In this document: positions 1 through 11,300 of the stretch, in pieces | Numbering within the stretch: the stretch's first letter is position 1 | Layout: each line of letters opens with the position of its first letter | Source of the DNA: Pleurotus djamor | Taxonomy: Eukaryota > Basidiomycota > Agaricomycetes > Agaricales > Pleurotaceae | Direction of reading: 5' to 3' | DNA: 31,972 nucleotides | Assembly: GCA_029747585.1 (NCBI GenBank) | Contig: JAPEVF010000525.1 | Location: 1-31,972, forward strand | Notes under the pieces: model-generated | Database searches by the model: none | Told to the model about the DNA's origin: nothing | Seen by the model: only the letters and a program-made list of their open reading frames with translations | Program-made: the position numbers and the translations under genes

Positions 1-1083
1 CATACCAACATCGTTCGCCTGTCCGATCTCTTCACTAACGGAAAGATCGAGTATATGGTGGCGACCTACAGAAAACCGTTCAGCATATTATGAAGTGTGT
101 AGCATTAAAGGAGAGAGCCAGGTACTCACACATGATATCCAGTAGCTTACTGAGTTTGCCATTGGTATGGAAGTCTTTGATAGCCTGCGACACGGCCGTT
201 CCTTCGTCAGCAGCGACTGACGAAACCTCCGAGTCGCCGTCGCAACCAGATGCGCCGTGAGCAACAGCCAAAGTCTTATAGTCGTCCAAGATTAGAACAA
301 GGTCGTCGGACGCAGTGGAGGGTAGGAATCGGTGGAGTTCAAGGAGCGAGGAGAAATTCTTGTGCCGCTTTATAAATTCAGGCGGCAACTTTTCCTTCAG
401 GCTTTCAAGCGTCAATAGCTGTTTATACAAGCGTTCGTTGACCTTCAAGTCGATGTCCATCTGGGAGCCTAGCCTTTAAAGTGAGAATTTGGTCTTCCTC
501 TAGTAATGAACAAGCTCTCACCTGAGCGTGACTCTGCAATAATCGGGGGTGCAACAAGCACCTCATGATTATCTACGAAGCCATCACGATGGATTTGTTA
601 GGATGGGCGGATTGATACACACATAAGAGGTTTACGAGGGGTTCAAGGCTCTTGCTTGAAGAGTAGGCAGCTAACGCTTCCTGTATAGCAGGGGCATTCT
701 GTTTGAGTACACCTGGAAGTTGATCTGGAGTGTGTCTGGGCCCGCGCTCAATACCAGCGTAATTGGCATAGAAGAGATACAGTTCAGCAAAATCTTCTGC
801 AAATTCAGTCTTTTCTGCATCGCTCTTGATATTCGGGTACCATTGGTCCAGAGCGCGAAGCAAGAGCTGGAACGGGGATCCGATGTCAATTGTGAGTGAA
901 CTATCGTGTGCATGGTTGCGAGGTTTCTTCATTGCGATGACCTCTTCGGTTTCATCCAGCTCGCGCTTGCTCGGATTTGGTTGATCCATGGTCAAGTGCT
1001 CGTCCATGGTGGTGGCAAGGTGACCGTGATGGAGCGCTTATGTATGTTGACCTCCTTGAAGTTGGCGCTCGTTGGGCGCTCGC
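1..1083. repeat. Arm of an inverted repeat (copy A side)
   Basis: Bases 1-1083 read backwards match 8374 to about 9486. The shared block starts about 75 bp upstream of the copy A ATG and runs off the window. Outside the shared end (GCGAGCGCCC at the boundary) the flanks differ, so copies A and B have different promoters. The arms are separated by about 7.3 kb that contains WDR59. Confidence 0.9.
6..1007 (-). CDS. NTPase-nuclease family copy A, 5' half (runs off left edge)
   Basis: Exons 1007-623, 468-130 and 65-6; the gene continues past base 1. Lengths 385, 339 and 60 nt are identical to the first three exons of copy B, and the phases agree. The start is the ATG at 1007, matching the ATG of copy B. 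The visible part holds a basic, nuclear-localisation-like N-terminus (PSKRELDE... then MKKPRNH) and a helical region; the P-loop lies beyond the edge. Exon 1 differs from copy B at about eight residues. Exons 2-3 and the intron between them are almost identical to copy C at the DNA level. The function is inferred from copies B and C. Intron 1 (154 nt) is the least certain junction. Confidence 0.75.
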
Positions 1084-1120
1084 ATGCTTAACGAACAAAT
1101 AAAGCGCAAACAAAGGCCAT

Positions 1121-1156
1121 CCAATCAGCGATGCGCGCTAGAGGCAATTGGCCAAT
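1121..1156. promoter_or_regulatory. CCAAT-box cluster upstream of copy A
   Basis: CCAAT at 1121-1125, and a perfect 10-bp palindrome ATTGGCCAAT at 1147-1156, 114-149 bp upstream of the copy A start. Three CCAAT pentamers in 36 bp is a plausible binding site for a HAP/NF-Y-type factor. This DNA lies outside the block shared with copy B. Confidence 0.35.
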
Positions 1157-1197
1157 CGGAGGGCTTACCCATAGAGCCTTCGTTGCACTCAGGACTC

Positions 1198-1226
1198 GTA
1201 AAATTCCATTTCAGGTTGGTCCTCCA
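1198..1226 (+). repeat. Dispersed 29-bp repeat, left copy
   Basis: This segment matches 24992-25019 with one mismatch and one single-base gap (core AGGTTGGTCCTCCA preceded by AATTCCATTT). Both copies lie upstream of a minus-strand family gene (A and C) in the same relative orientation. No copy is seen upstream of B. Confidence 0.7.
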
Positions 1227-1247
1227 GTCTGGTTGGTCCTCCAGTCT
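1214..1247. repeat. 17-bp perfect tandem repeat, two units
   Basis: GGTTGGTCCTCCAGTCT occurs twice in a row (1214-1230 and 1231-1247). The first unit overlaps the end of the dispersed repeat at 1198-1226; the copy at 24992 is not duplicated. Confidence 0.85.
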
Positions 1248-1390
1248 GGAGTTGCCCCGACTCCATTGTTTGAATCAAAGCGATGTGGAAAGACGTGATG
1301 TTATCAGGGAATATGTCGGCTCCCTTGAAGTGGTCGGACCTTTGGGCTCGATCAGTTGCTCAGCCGAACACTGCCCATTATGATTAGCAA

Positions 1391-4300
1391 CTAGATTACT
1401 TGTTGAACTACATTTAAACCCTTAGGCAATTCGTTTCGACTACCCTCTGTATCATTGCAGTTGCACCCACACCCAGTTGCGCAAAAATTAGGCTTGTAGG
1501 CTTTCCAGCACTTTATATGGCTGATGTGGAGGCATGCCAGGCAACTTCGTGACAAACCTACGAAATTGTGATAGAAGTCAGCTCAGGATCAGCCATTCAA
1601 AGGAACTGTATATTAGGATATCGAACGAGCGCACCTTTGACAGGCATTCGACATATTGAACATGGCGTCATGGTCGACGAGATCCCACAAGTCTTACACA
1701 TCGATTCCTTATGAGTCAATTCAGTCCTACATCTTGAACAAGTCCGTGTGATCGCTGAGGAGCAAGGGTGAGTAGGTATCGGCCAGGAATCGAGGGATAG
1801 AAAGTCTACTGACACACTCGACCATCGGTTTCGACGTTCTTGCCTTTGAAGGAAGGAACACATTTGAGAAGTTCCAAACGGCGTTCATACAATTCCCATG
1901 CAAACAGGAGCTCGGCGTAAGCATAGACGTGCATGAATAGCTGTTCAGTGAATTGGGTATCGTATAGCGGGCTTGGCCTGCTGTTATTGTTCGTGTTATT
2001 AGCTATGAGCGAGTGGAGCCGGTCTCTGAGCTCACTGTGGTGACTTCGCCTGTGGTGCAGGCGTAAACTTCAACCTTTTCTCCCCAGAAACTCGATTAGC
2101 TGACGGCGCCTTCGAGAGAGGAGGAGGCAAGCGGAGGGACGGAGGAGTTTTGTGGGTCTGAACGGACGCAGTGGATGTTGATTCGTTCCACGACTTGGAG
2201 ATAGCTGAAGGCGACTTGACCACGCTATCCTTGCGAGCGATTCGGCGGGGAAGGTCGGGCGTTCGACTCTGCGGATCAAGCTGAGGGGGTATCGGTACTG
2301 CCTTCTCGGAAAGCGGAGGCGTAGAGGAATCGAGGCGGGGGGATGGGCTGTCTCGCGTTGTTTCATGGGATCCAGTCATTAGCTGACGCATGCTGCCAGC
2401 GTTGAAAATGCTGGACCACGAGCCGCGAGTCTGAGTGGGCGTTGTCTGAATAGAGGGGGAATGGACTCTCGGCCATGGAAGGAGCATTGGGCTGTTCCCG
2501 CTGCTTATGGACCGTGCCATACTAAAATAGTCTAAGCCCGTAATGGACGCAGAGAGGGGAGAAAGAGAATTCCGGCTATGTGCTTCGTTTGAATGGTCTA
2601 TGGATGCCGTTAGCCCTCGATTACATTCACAGGTTGGCGGAGGGACTCACTAGCAGGCAACGAGTGGGCCCGAATTTGTAGAAGTAGAGCAGCCATCATA
2701 GCGAGCATTTGAAGGTCCTTTTCGCTTAGTAACTCTGCATATCTAGAAGATATCGAGTGAGTTCTCATGCAACTCTCTGAGAAACTTGAGATCACCGACA
2801 GTTTCATCAAGACATTTAGGCTGAACGATTGCGCCAATAAACATCCCTTCGACTGGGTTGTAGGCAAGACGGAACGCATGATCCTGAATATTCTTTCATG
2901 ATCAAATCTACCGCACTCCCTCGCAATTTGAGAGTTCCGCTCGCAAACCGTCATCAAGGTGTCTGCAGAAAAGATATACCCCAAGGCAACCTTCCGATCC
3001 GGGCCTGAAAGGTCGTTTGTTTGTGATATGTAAACGGAGCTTCGTCGGATGGGGGGCAGGTACGAATAATTCTTCGATGAGTCTCCGACTATGGACGAAT
3101 CGGAGTCTCGTGCATATCGACGCTGAGAAACCGTCAACAAGTTCGTCATAATCCGCAGTATGTTTCCGCCGTCTTCCATGCGTTTTGGAGCTGGTGCGCG
3201 GAGAGAGGAAACAGTGGCTGCTTGTTCGAGCCTCCGGATGGCATCTGCTACTAATGCTGGAGGTTGGATAGGGCGCGGCTCGGTTTCCTGTAATGAGGAA
3301 GGCTTGGAGGGCGAAACAGACAAGTCGTGGGCGAGGTTCCGGACAATACGAGGGGGTGCTCGGAAGAAGCAGACCAATTCACCTGAAGAATTGAGTTAGG
3401 CAACCGAGGAAAGTGGCGACAGATATGTCCTACCGTTCGGTCCAAATGTGCCTTGGGAAGTTCGAGGCTCCGCTAAATTCTTGTTATTCCTGAGTAACGA
3501 AACGGTCAAGTCTCTGGATTTGCGAGTGGCATGCTCTTCGTCTGACGAGGATTCGGAGTCGGCGAGGGGAAGGGGTTCCGTGTTTTGATCCTCATTCTTG
3601 AACAATAAAAACCGAAGACATGCTTCAAGGCAAGGTCGGCGCTTCTCGCGTATTTTCTTCAGTCTCCGAAGGATCAAAGCGCGACTTTGGTTGGATATGA
3701 GAGGACTACGTTCGACCTCAACCGTAGGGGTACCTTCGGGATGTGGGAGGGCAGGATATTCCTTGGGGAAGGTGAAAGTGACGCGTATGAAGACGGAAGA
3801 TGATTCTCCCCAAGGACCATGAAGACCCAAGGTGCAAGTCCTTCGCTTCGTGAGATCGTGCTGATGTATGTTAGTCAGGTGTGGGCGATGGAGGGAGGGA
3901 GTCACAAACCTTCTCTAACTTGATCTTGGAAGAAGAGAGCTTGCTTAGAACGGTTGTGATTCTTGGGCGTATTCAGTTAAACACAACTTGAAAGGGAAGA
4001 AGGATCTACTCACTCATCTTGCAGCGACTGATTGCTTTCCTCCATCCGGCGCTCCTCCGTTCCAGTACGACTCAGGCTATCACTCCGTCTGGATTTAACC
4101 TTCTCTCTTTCCCTTTCCTTCTCTTTGTCCATATCCAATCCAAAAACCTTCTCAATCCCAGGCGACTCCTCAATGTCCTTCATATCCATATCCACACTCG
4201 TCGCCGCCGTAGCGTTCTTTCGTTCGGATCTACTCGGCGGACGCGACTTGGATCCAACCCTCGACGGAGCATTCGAGCTGCTATTCCTTGTACTCGTGCT

Positions 4301-6561
4301 GTCTCGTGTAGTGGTACTCCCCGGTCCAGAAGAGCTGCTCCGTCGCTGTTGACCTCCACCGACTTTAACATTGGACAGCCACGCCAATGCATCCATACGT
4401 GCGACGGAGCGACCACCCAAGCCGCCGCGACTCATGGTTCCAGAACGGCGAAGACTCCCAGGGATCATCAATACTGGGCGTGTACCGTTGGTTGACTCGA
4501 GTTCGTGGTGGTGATGGTGGTTGTGGGTGTGGGTGTGATGGGTATTTGGATGGAAGGATTGATTTAGGGCAGATGAAGAATGCGGTGGACTAGAGGGTCC
4601 CACGAAATGTTCATGGAGGGTAGCACGCAACGAAGAACCTGCATGGGGTTGGAGGACTGGATTGACGTTTCGAGGTGGCGGGATTGGATGGTTTACGGAT
4701 AATTGGTCTGGACGCCGTGCTCTGGGAGGAGCTGCTCGCACTTCGGCAAGGATGGAACGATGGCCGATCGGTGCAGATAGGGTCGGATGGTATTCAGAGC
4801 CTTCGGGTGGGTCTCGAAAAGAGATGTTTTGGTCGTTAATTAGAGGGTATCGAGCGCGCCCACGAGCGGGGGAATAGACATGACCGACTTTCTGGAATGA
4901 TGGGGTCAGTGACATAACAAAAAGCAGATTTTGACATGTGTCTGTACCTGCATTGTATCAAGGTCGATGGGCCAAAACCTCAATGTACGATCCTTGGACC
5001 AGGTGATGAGTTGGTAGTCCGTGCCGTCTTGGCCACCTTTACGCCAAACGAACTCTTTGACAACGTCTGTATGGCCTTCAAATACCTCTACGGGGGCGTG
5101 TAGGTTTGGATCTGTAGCCGTGGGGGTTTTGTTGTCGTCTGAGCCAAATCCCGGAAACGCGACGTCAGTACGATACATCTCGAGTGCCGTTTCGCCGCGT
5201 TGAGCGAGACTGAGGACACCGCGTGCAAAAGGGAGGTTTCGTGCACGCCAGACGGGGTAGAGTGTGCGGATAGTAGTCTTGGGGTCGATGGGGTCGTAAT
5301 TTGATGCGGCGAGGTTGGGTCCAATGTGAAATTGAGAAGGAGACCCATTGAGGTCTTTGAAGGAGGATGTCCCATGAGGCGACGCGTTGATGTCCCAGAC
5401 CTTGATGGTGTGGTCCAGGGAGCAGGTAACGATCTCGTTGCGCAAGGAGTGAGACCAGTCGATGCCGTATATTTTTGATGCATGTGCGCGGATGGCCAGG
5501 ATGGGAAGAGAGCCTTTGCGACGATCCCAGATGAGCACCTCACTTGCATGGGACGAAGCCAAGAGGTTGGGATCTTGACGGTTCCATTTGACTTGGGTAC
5601 CACTTTCTACGGCGAGGGTTAGGGTGCGCTGTAGTTAAGTAGGTGAAACCTAACGTACCATTGAAAGCAGAAAGACCAAAAACAGGTTTTCTCGGCTCAC
5701 GCAGATCCCATGTCCATATCCACGAGTCTATGCCCGTCGAAGCTACGGTGTCGCATTCCGTTGTATGCCAATTTATGTCGGTTATAGCCCTGTAATGAGA
5801 GTGCAGGATATGTTCGATGGACGTCTTTCCAACAATGAGGAGGTTCCAGATAAGCCTGCACGTATGTTAGGCTAAGAATCGTCGCACTGAGGATGCTACG
5901 CACAGTTTCTCACTTGACGTAGAGACAATGTATTCCGCACGAGACGGGTGGGGGTTCCACTGAACATCTGCCACGTCCCATGTACCGCCTTGAGGGAGGA
6001 AACGTGGTACTTCGAGCGGGGCTTCGAGGTCGATGATGAACAATCCCCGGCGGCTGAAGATTAGAGAGAAGGTAAGAGAGGAGGTGAGGGATGTCGCAGA
6101 GCACGTACGCAGCCAATACGACATCACGACTCGCAGGGCTAATGCTCATCTACATTGCTTAGATGGGGGACTCAGAAACAGGGAAAAGCAAGACGTACGT
6201 TCCCCACAGCGTCCCCTACAAGACCTTTCATGTCAATTTGAAGGCTCCGTCGAAAGTTGGTTCCATCGTCCGGCGACGAAGGCAGACTGGGCATTGTCGC
6301 TGCTATTCCGCTCGGTCCACTGGGCACGCTTGCAGACGTGGGGGAATTGACGGCATGTGAAGGGATGCGAGAGTCATGCTTCTGCGCAACGGTGGTTGTG
6401 ATAGGCGACGGCGGATGAGGCAGAGACGACGTGAACGATGGTCGCCGCGCAGAAAGAAGGCTCGGAATCGTTGGGTTTGTGGGGATTGCGGGCGACAGCG
6501 TGAACGACGGGTCGCGATGGATTTGAGTCGTCCGAGGTCGCTGGCCATACCCCGACGTCAT
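1391..6561 (-). CDS. WDR59: WDR59/Mtc5 (Sea3)-type SEAC-GATOR2 subunit
   Basis: Thirteen exons: 6561-6199, 6149-6109, 6053-5904, 5855-5659, 5606-4948, 4891-4014, 3961-3910, 3860-3434, 3382-2651, 2582-2036, 1977-1814, 1754-1635, 1557-1391 (4497 nt, 1498 aa). The start is the ATG at 6561; another ATG at 6569 opens only a three-codon frame. Order: low-complexity Ser/Pro N-terminus (1-121); WD40 propeller (about 122-480, e.g. IKVWDINASP and TWSKDRTLRFWPID); disordered linker (about 480-760); RWD domain (about 764-870, GPWGESSSVFIRVTFTFPKE); helical region; C-terminal RING-like zinc domain (about 1405-1480, CSICRMPVKG then CLACLHISHIKCW). WD40-RWD-RING in this order is diagnostic. In yeast and animals this subunit acts at the vacuole/lysosome in the complex that restrains the Iml1/Npr2/Npr3 (GATOR1) inhibitor of TORC1. 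The exon 11-12 junction uses a GTCAGT donor and is the weakest join. Confidence 0.93.
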
Positions 6562-7031
6562 GGTACCATGGCAAGAGTATAAAAAGATCAAATAACTTTG
6601 AAATAACTCATATTTTATTGATATCCTATCGACGGGGCAAAACTCTGCATAACTAGGCTGAGTACACGAAAATTAGACGAAAGTACTCAAGAACTTCAAC
6701 NAAAAACTTGAATATACTGGGAAAAAAATCCCAAGAGCTTGGGCAACGAAACCGTTGACGATGGAGAAAGGAAACATGCCAGAGGCGGATTTATCTCCCG
6801 CCAAAAGCCTCAACGACTGGACCCAAAATTGACCCAAAACATCAATTATGTTCTGCAACTTAAACCGGTACTTTGAATTTGCCAGGGTGACATTTTGACT
6901 GAGAATGAATGGAGAATTTGCTGGTCTCACTGTGCTTTAGAAACGAAAAAGGTGGGTGATATTCGCCCAGATGGAATGGAAGCCCCTTCAAATGTGACAT
7001 CTCAATAAAATGGCATTTCAAGATGATGATA

Positions 7032-7409
7032 GGCACGAACCGTTGGATGCAGGGATCAGAGAGCAAGGCCAAAAGACAGCATCCATGTCCGCGTCTGGTT
7101 CGAACCGATGCAAAGGCATGACTTGTTAATTGGACTCCAGTTGGAACTGGAAGATAGTCATGGTCATTACCTTCGCGAAGGCCCAAGGAAGCACGGAGAG
7201 GCCTGCATGGTCAGTCCTTCAAGAGATGAGCACAATATATAGGCGAACCGTTGGATGCAGAGGGAGAAAGGACCAAAAGACTGCGCCAGTGTTCGCGCTT
7301 GGTTGACACCAGTGTTGTACTCCGGCAAAGTAAACTTGAAGCTGGCAGATAGTCACAGTCATTTCTTTTATGAAGGGCTCATAGAAGCACGGAGAAGTCT
7401 GCATAGTGC
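7032..7409. repeat. Diverged tandem duplication, two units of about 170-180 bp
   Basis: Unit 7032-7212 aligns to unit 7242-7409. Both start with GAACCGTTGGATGCAG, and both end with GAAGCACGGAGA followed by CTGCAT. On the minus strand the units keep similar peptides (PFIKEMTVTICQLQ against AFAKVMTMTIFQFQ; a shared DAVFW/GAVFW stretch), but one unit has a one-base shift, so the coding capacity is decaying. Confidence 0.75.
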
Positions 7410-7983
7410 CGAGAAATGGTGATTGGACGCAAAGAAGGCACTACAGCGGTGGTCAGATACTTCCTCGACTATGAAAAGGCCAAGAATTCACCTCAGTACG
7501 CGAATAAGTGCAATGCTAAGACTTGCTCGTCGGTGAAATATTCGACGATGCTTGCATCCCCTGAGTCATAGACCCGAACGGAAAGGCGAAGGGAGAATAC
7601 ATTGAGGGGTAGAGATCTCGTAATGAAGGAGTGGAAGGCCAGTGTGATGCGTGTTGAAATCGTTGATGAAGCGAAAGAACTTCTCGCGGTCAGTGCTTTG
7701 AGAGATGGAGTCGTCGAATTGCGTTGCTTGATGCGGCGGCCACCTCGAGCGTTTTTCAAAGACTTCAAGCTTCAGCACCTGATAGTGAGCATTGTTAATG
7801 AGCATGGATTGAAAGCAAGTACGATGGGGTGCAATACCATTTTCCCGGAGCGAGGAATGTCGCCAATCGGGGTATTGTTTGGGCTTGAACAGATAGATAA
7901 CTTAAGTTACTTGACTTTTGCTGTACGCGGCCATGGTTTCGCCATGTTCGGTTCTCTGGAGGGCCGAGCATAGTGATTGACAA
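7219..7983 (-). pseudogene. Possible decayed unrecognised gene
   Basis: Minus-strand open frames from an ATG at 7983 through 7493 and into the duplicated unit read as protein-like pieces separated by GT...AG spans. No continuous in-frame model could be built, and no domain is recognised. The duplicated unit downstream (7032-7212) is frame-shifted. It could equally be non-coding DNA; a plus-strand ORF at 7602-7973 overlaps and is no better supported. Confidence 0.2.
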
Positions 7984-8373
7984 CTGAGGTGCGTTCGTTC
8001 AGCACCAAATCCATATTGGGACACCGACTGATGTTTCGGGTACTTATGTACCTTCGACTTGGGACCAATACCATGGCGTTAAAACGCGCTGGCCAATGTC
8101 CATGGACAAGTGTGCCCGAGCACGTCAGATCTACAGAAACAAGAACACAAAGAGGTCAGTAGCTTTGAAATGGTCTGAAAGGAGAAGTGATAGACTGGCT
8201 TTTACAGGGAACATTGAATGTTGGAACAATGTGTGAGTTGTGTGTGAGTCCACCGAGTAAGTACAACCAAAGTACAGCGCTTGATGGGAAAATCAAAGAT
8301 GTTTGTTAAAAAGACTCCAGTCGGAAATACTGGTACTGATGTGTAGATGGATTGGGGTGAGCATAGTTTGCTC

Positions 8374-11300
8374 GCGAGCGCCCAACGAGCGCCAACTTTC
8401 AAGGAGGTCAACACGCGCTTACACAAGCGCTCCATCACGGTCACCCCGCCACTGGCAACAAACTGGCAAGGTACCACCATGGACGAGCACTTGACCATGC
8501 ATCAACCAAATCCGAGCAAGCGCGAGCTGGATGAAACCGAAGAGGTCATCGCAATGAAGAAACCTCGCAACCACGCACACGATAGTTTACTCACAATTGA
8601 CATCGGATCCCCGTTCCAGCTCTTGCTTCGCGCTCTGGACCAATGGTACCCGAATATCAAGAGCGATGCAGAAAAGACTGAATTTGCCAAAGATTTTGCT
8701 GAACTGTATCTCTTCTATGTCAATTACGCTGGTATTGAGCGTGGGCCCAGACATACTCCAGATCAACTTCCAGATGTACTCAAGCAGAATGCCCCTGCTA
8801 TACAGGAAGCGCTAGCTGCCTACTCTTCAAGCAAGAGCCTTGAACCCCTCGTAAACCTCTTCTGTGTGTATCAATCCCCCTATCCTAACAAATCCATCCT
8901 GATGGCTTCGTAGATAGTCACGAGGTGCTTGTTGCACCCCCGATTATTGCAGAGTCACGCTCAGGTGAGAGCTTGTTCATTACTAGAGGAAGACCAAATT
9001 CTCACTTTAAAGGTTAGGCTCCCAGATGGACATCGACTTGAAGGTCAACGAACACTTGTATAAACAGCTATTGACGCTTGAAAGCCTCAAGGAAAAGCTG
9101 CCGCCTGAATCTATAACGCAGCATAAGACTTTCTCCTCGCTCCTTGAACTCCACCGATTGCAACCCTCCACTGCGTCCGACGACCTTTTTCTAATCTTGT
9201 ACTACTATAAGACTTTGGCTGTTGCTCATGGCGCATCTGGTTGCGACGGCGACTCGGAGGTTTCGTCAGTCGCTGCTAACGAAGGAACGGCCGTGTCGCA
9301 GGCGATCAAAGACTTCCATACTAATGGCAAACTCAGTAAGCTACTGGATATCATGTGTAAGTACTTGGCTCTCTCCTTTAATGCTACTCGCTTGATAATA
9401 TGCTGAACGGTTTTCTGTAGGTCGCCGCCATATACTCGATCTTTCCGTTAGTGAAGAGATCGGACAGGCGAACGATGTTGGTGTGTAACATCAGTCTCTC
9501 ATATACTCAGCTTATTCACTGTCGGTCACAGCCTCGTATATACTGGCGGCATGGGAACTACCATATGTCGGTACTATGCACCAGTCACTGCTCCGGAATA
9601 TCACGGTCGATAAGCGCACTTCACCTTATTCCAGTAGTGGAGTAATATTGCAGTCATCTGGGTACGGGAAATCGCGAGGAATTGATGAAATGAGCAAGTT
9701 GATTTTCACCATCCCAGGGAACGCACGATCCCCTTCAGATAGCCGCCGTGAGTCGAGTCACCCTTGCAAATCCAACTGACCTCAATTCGAGTTCGATAAT
9801 CCTCTGTCAGAGGGTGCCTATCCCCCTCCAGACACAATCCTCTCCACAGTGATTCCGATTTGGGCAAGAGAAACCTTCGATGCATGCGTCTCTTCTATCC
9901 ACCTATTCCTTGCTATCCTATTTGAGAACATCGCAGAGTTCAAATCACAGTGTATAAGCGAACCCGCCGATCCCTGCGAAGTGGCTGCATCTTGGCGAGC
10001 ACATCTCTTGGAGAAGCTACCGCCCACAGGGACGACTGTTCGCTCGAATTTGTACGAGCGTGTATATGCTTTGTTTAGTGTGAGTAAGAACCTTTAAGTA
10101 TGTTTTCTGTTGTTACTCAGATATGCCCCACAGATGGAGGTGAATCAGATGCAGGCAAGAGCCTTCGCAGAGAAAAGGGCTACGAAGGCTATCTCCACTC
10201 TCTTGCGAGCACTTCCCGATGGACGGCCACCCGGTCTGAGGAAAGATACCGATGAACTAAAGGCAGTCATGTATATCGATGAAGCGCATACCATGGTAAT
10301 CCCTACAAAGACCCCGCAAACCACCGTTTACGATGCTTTCACCAAAGCCTTGGCGTCCTTCTCTTCGCTGCCTCTCTTTACACTGTTCCTTTCCACTGGA
10401 TCGCGAGCAACGGACTTGGCACCCCCAAGTCACCTTGCATCATCTCTTCGACAACGTATTCATGGAAGACAGCTCGCGCCCTATACCGAGTTCCCCTTTG
10501 ACAACAGCCCTACGTGTGAGGCGAGAATCCAACCTGGTACCCTCTTTCTGGAAGACATCCAAAAGCTCTCTTTCGTTTGTGTTTTCGGTAGATGCCTGTG
10601 AGTACCTTGTTGTCCCAGTCGACGCGGGCGTAAGCCTGACACTTTCTTTTTCTTAGCTTCTGGACGCTTGCGAAAGTCACGTCACCCGCGAATGCTTTGG
10701 ATATCGCGAAGCTCAAGCTCTCTTTTTCGGCCGATTCTAAGAGGCTTTCAATGGAAGGCAAGGCAGCGATTCTGGACGTTCTTCTCAACCTTCATTATCA
10801 TCCGCATCGGCAGTCCACACAACAGCTGATGGATACGCAGGTGGCCAGCCATATGCGTACCGTCTTCAGCGTCCCCAGTAGCCGTGCATATCTACATTCT
10901 GGTTATCCTTCTGAGCCAATCCTGGCTCATGCTGCCCTCAATGTTGTTCAGGAGCTTGGTGGTCCTGGCAACCTTGTTACAATGTTTTCTGAACTTGACA
11001 AAGGTTTTGAAGGAGCGATAGATGTCGGTCAGAGGGGGGAACACATTGGGAAGATGCTGTTGCTCCAGGCATATATGTCAGCCGTCCGCAGTGACCATGG
11101 AGATGATGCGGGTGTGGTCCCTTGGCAAAAGGGATGCAAACTGACAACTTTCCTGGACAACTTACTCGAGGCAGACGCCATTGAAGGTACAACGGTTAAC
11201 GAGATCCTCCCGGACAATATTTCCGGAGGCAAAAAGCTGTCTGAAGCTTTCAAGAATGCCCGCGTTCGCTTCACCCATTTTGTGCGAGCATCAGACGATG

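Larger units (their letters stand above)
6562..8373. other. Region without a recognised intact gene
   Basis: This is DNA between the WDR59 start and the repeat arm of copy B. It holds the tandem duplication at 7032-7409 and short open frames of up to about 120 codons on both strands, none recognised. An N next to an A-run near 6701 marks an uncertain homopolymer length. The part from 6562 presumably includes the WDR59 promoter. Confidence 0.6.

Noticed and set aside
4019..4593. Plus-strand ORFs opposite the WDR59 linker
   Set aside because: They are shadows of a Ser/Arg-rich low-complexity exon; the minus strand gives a continuous domain-bearing protein.
7602..7973. 123-codon plus ORF
   Set aside because: No domain; opposite-strand frames in the same place are equally open, so there is no evidence of coding.
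8347..8478. Upstream in-frame extension of copy B starting at an ATG at 8347
   Set aside because: The shared gene unit begins at about 8374, and copies A and B align from the ATG at 8479; the extension start lies outside the conserved block.
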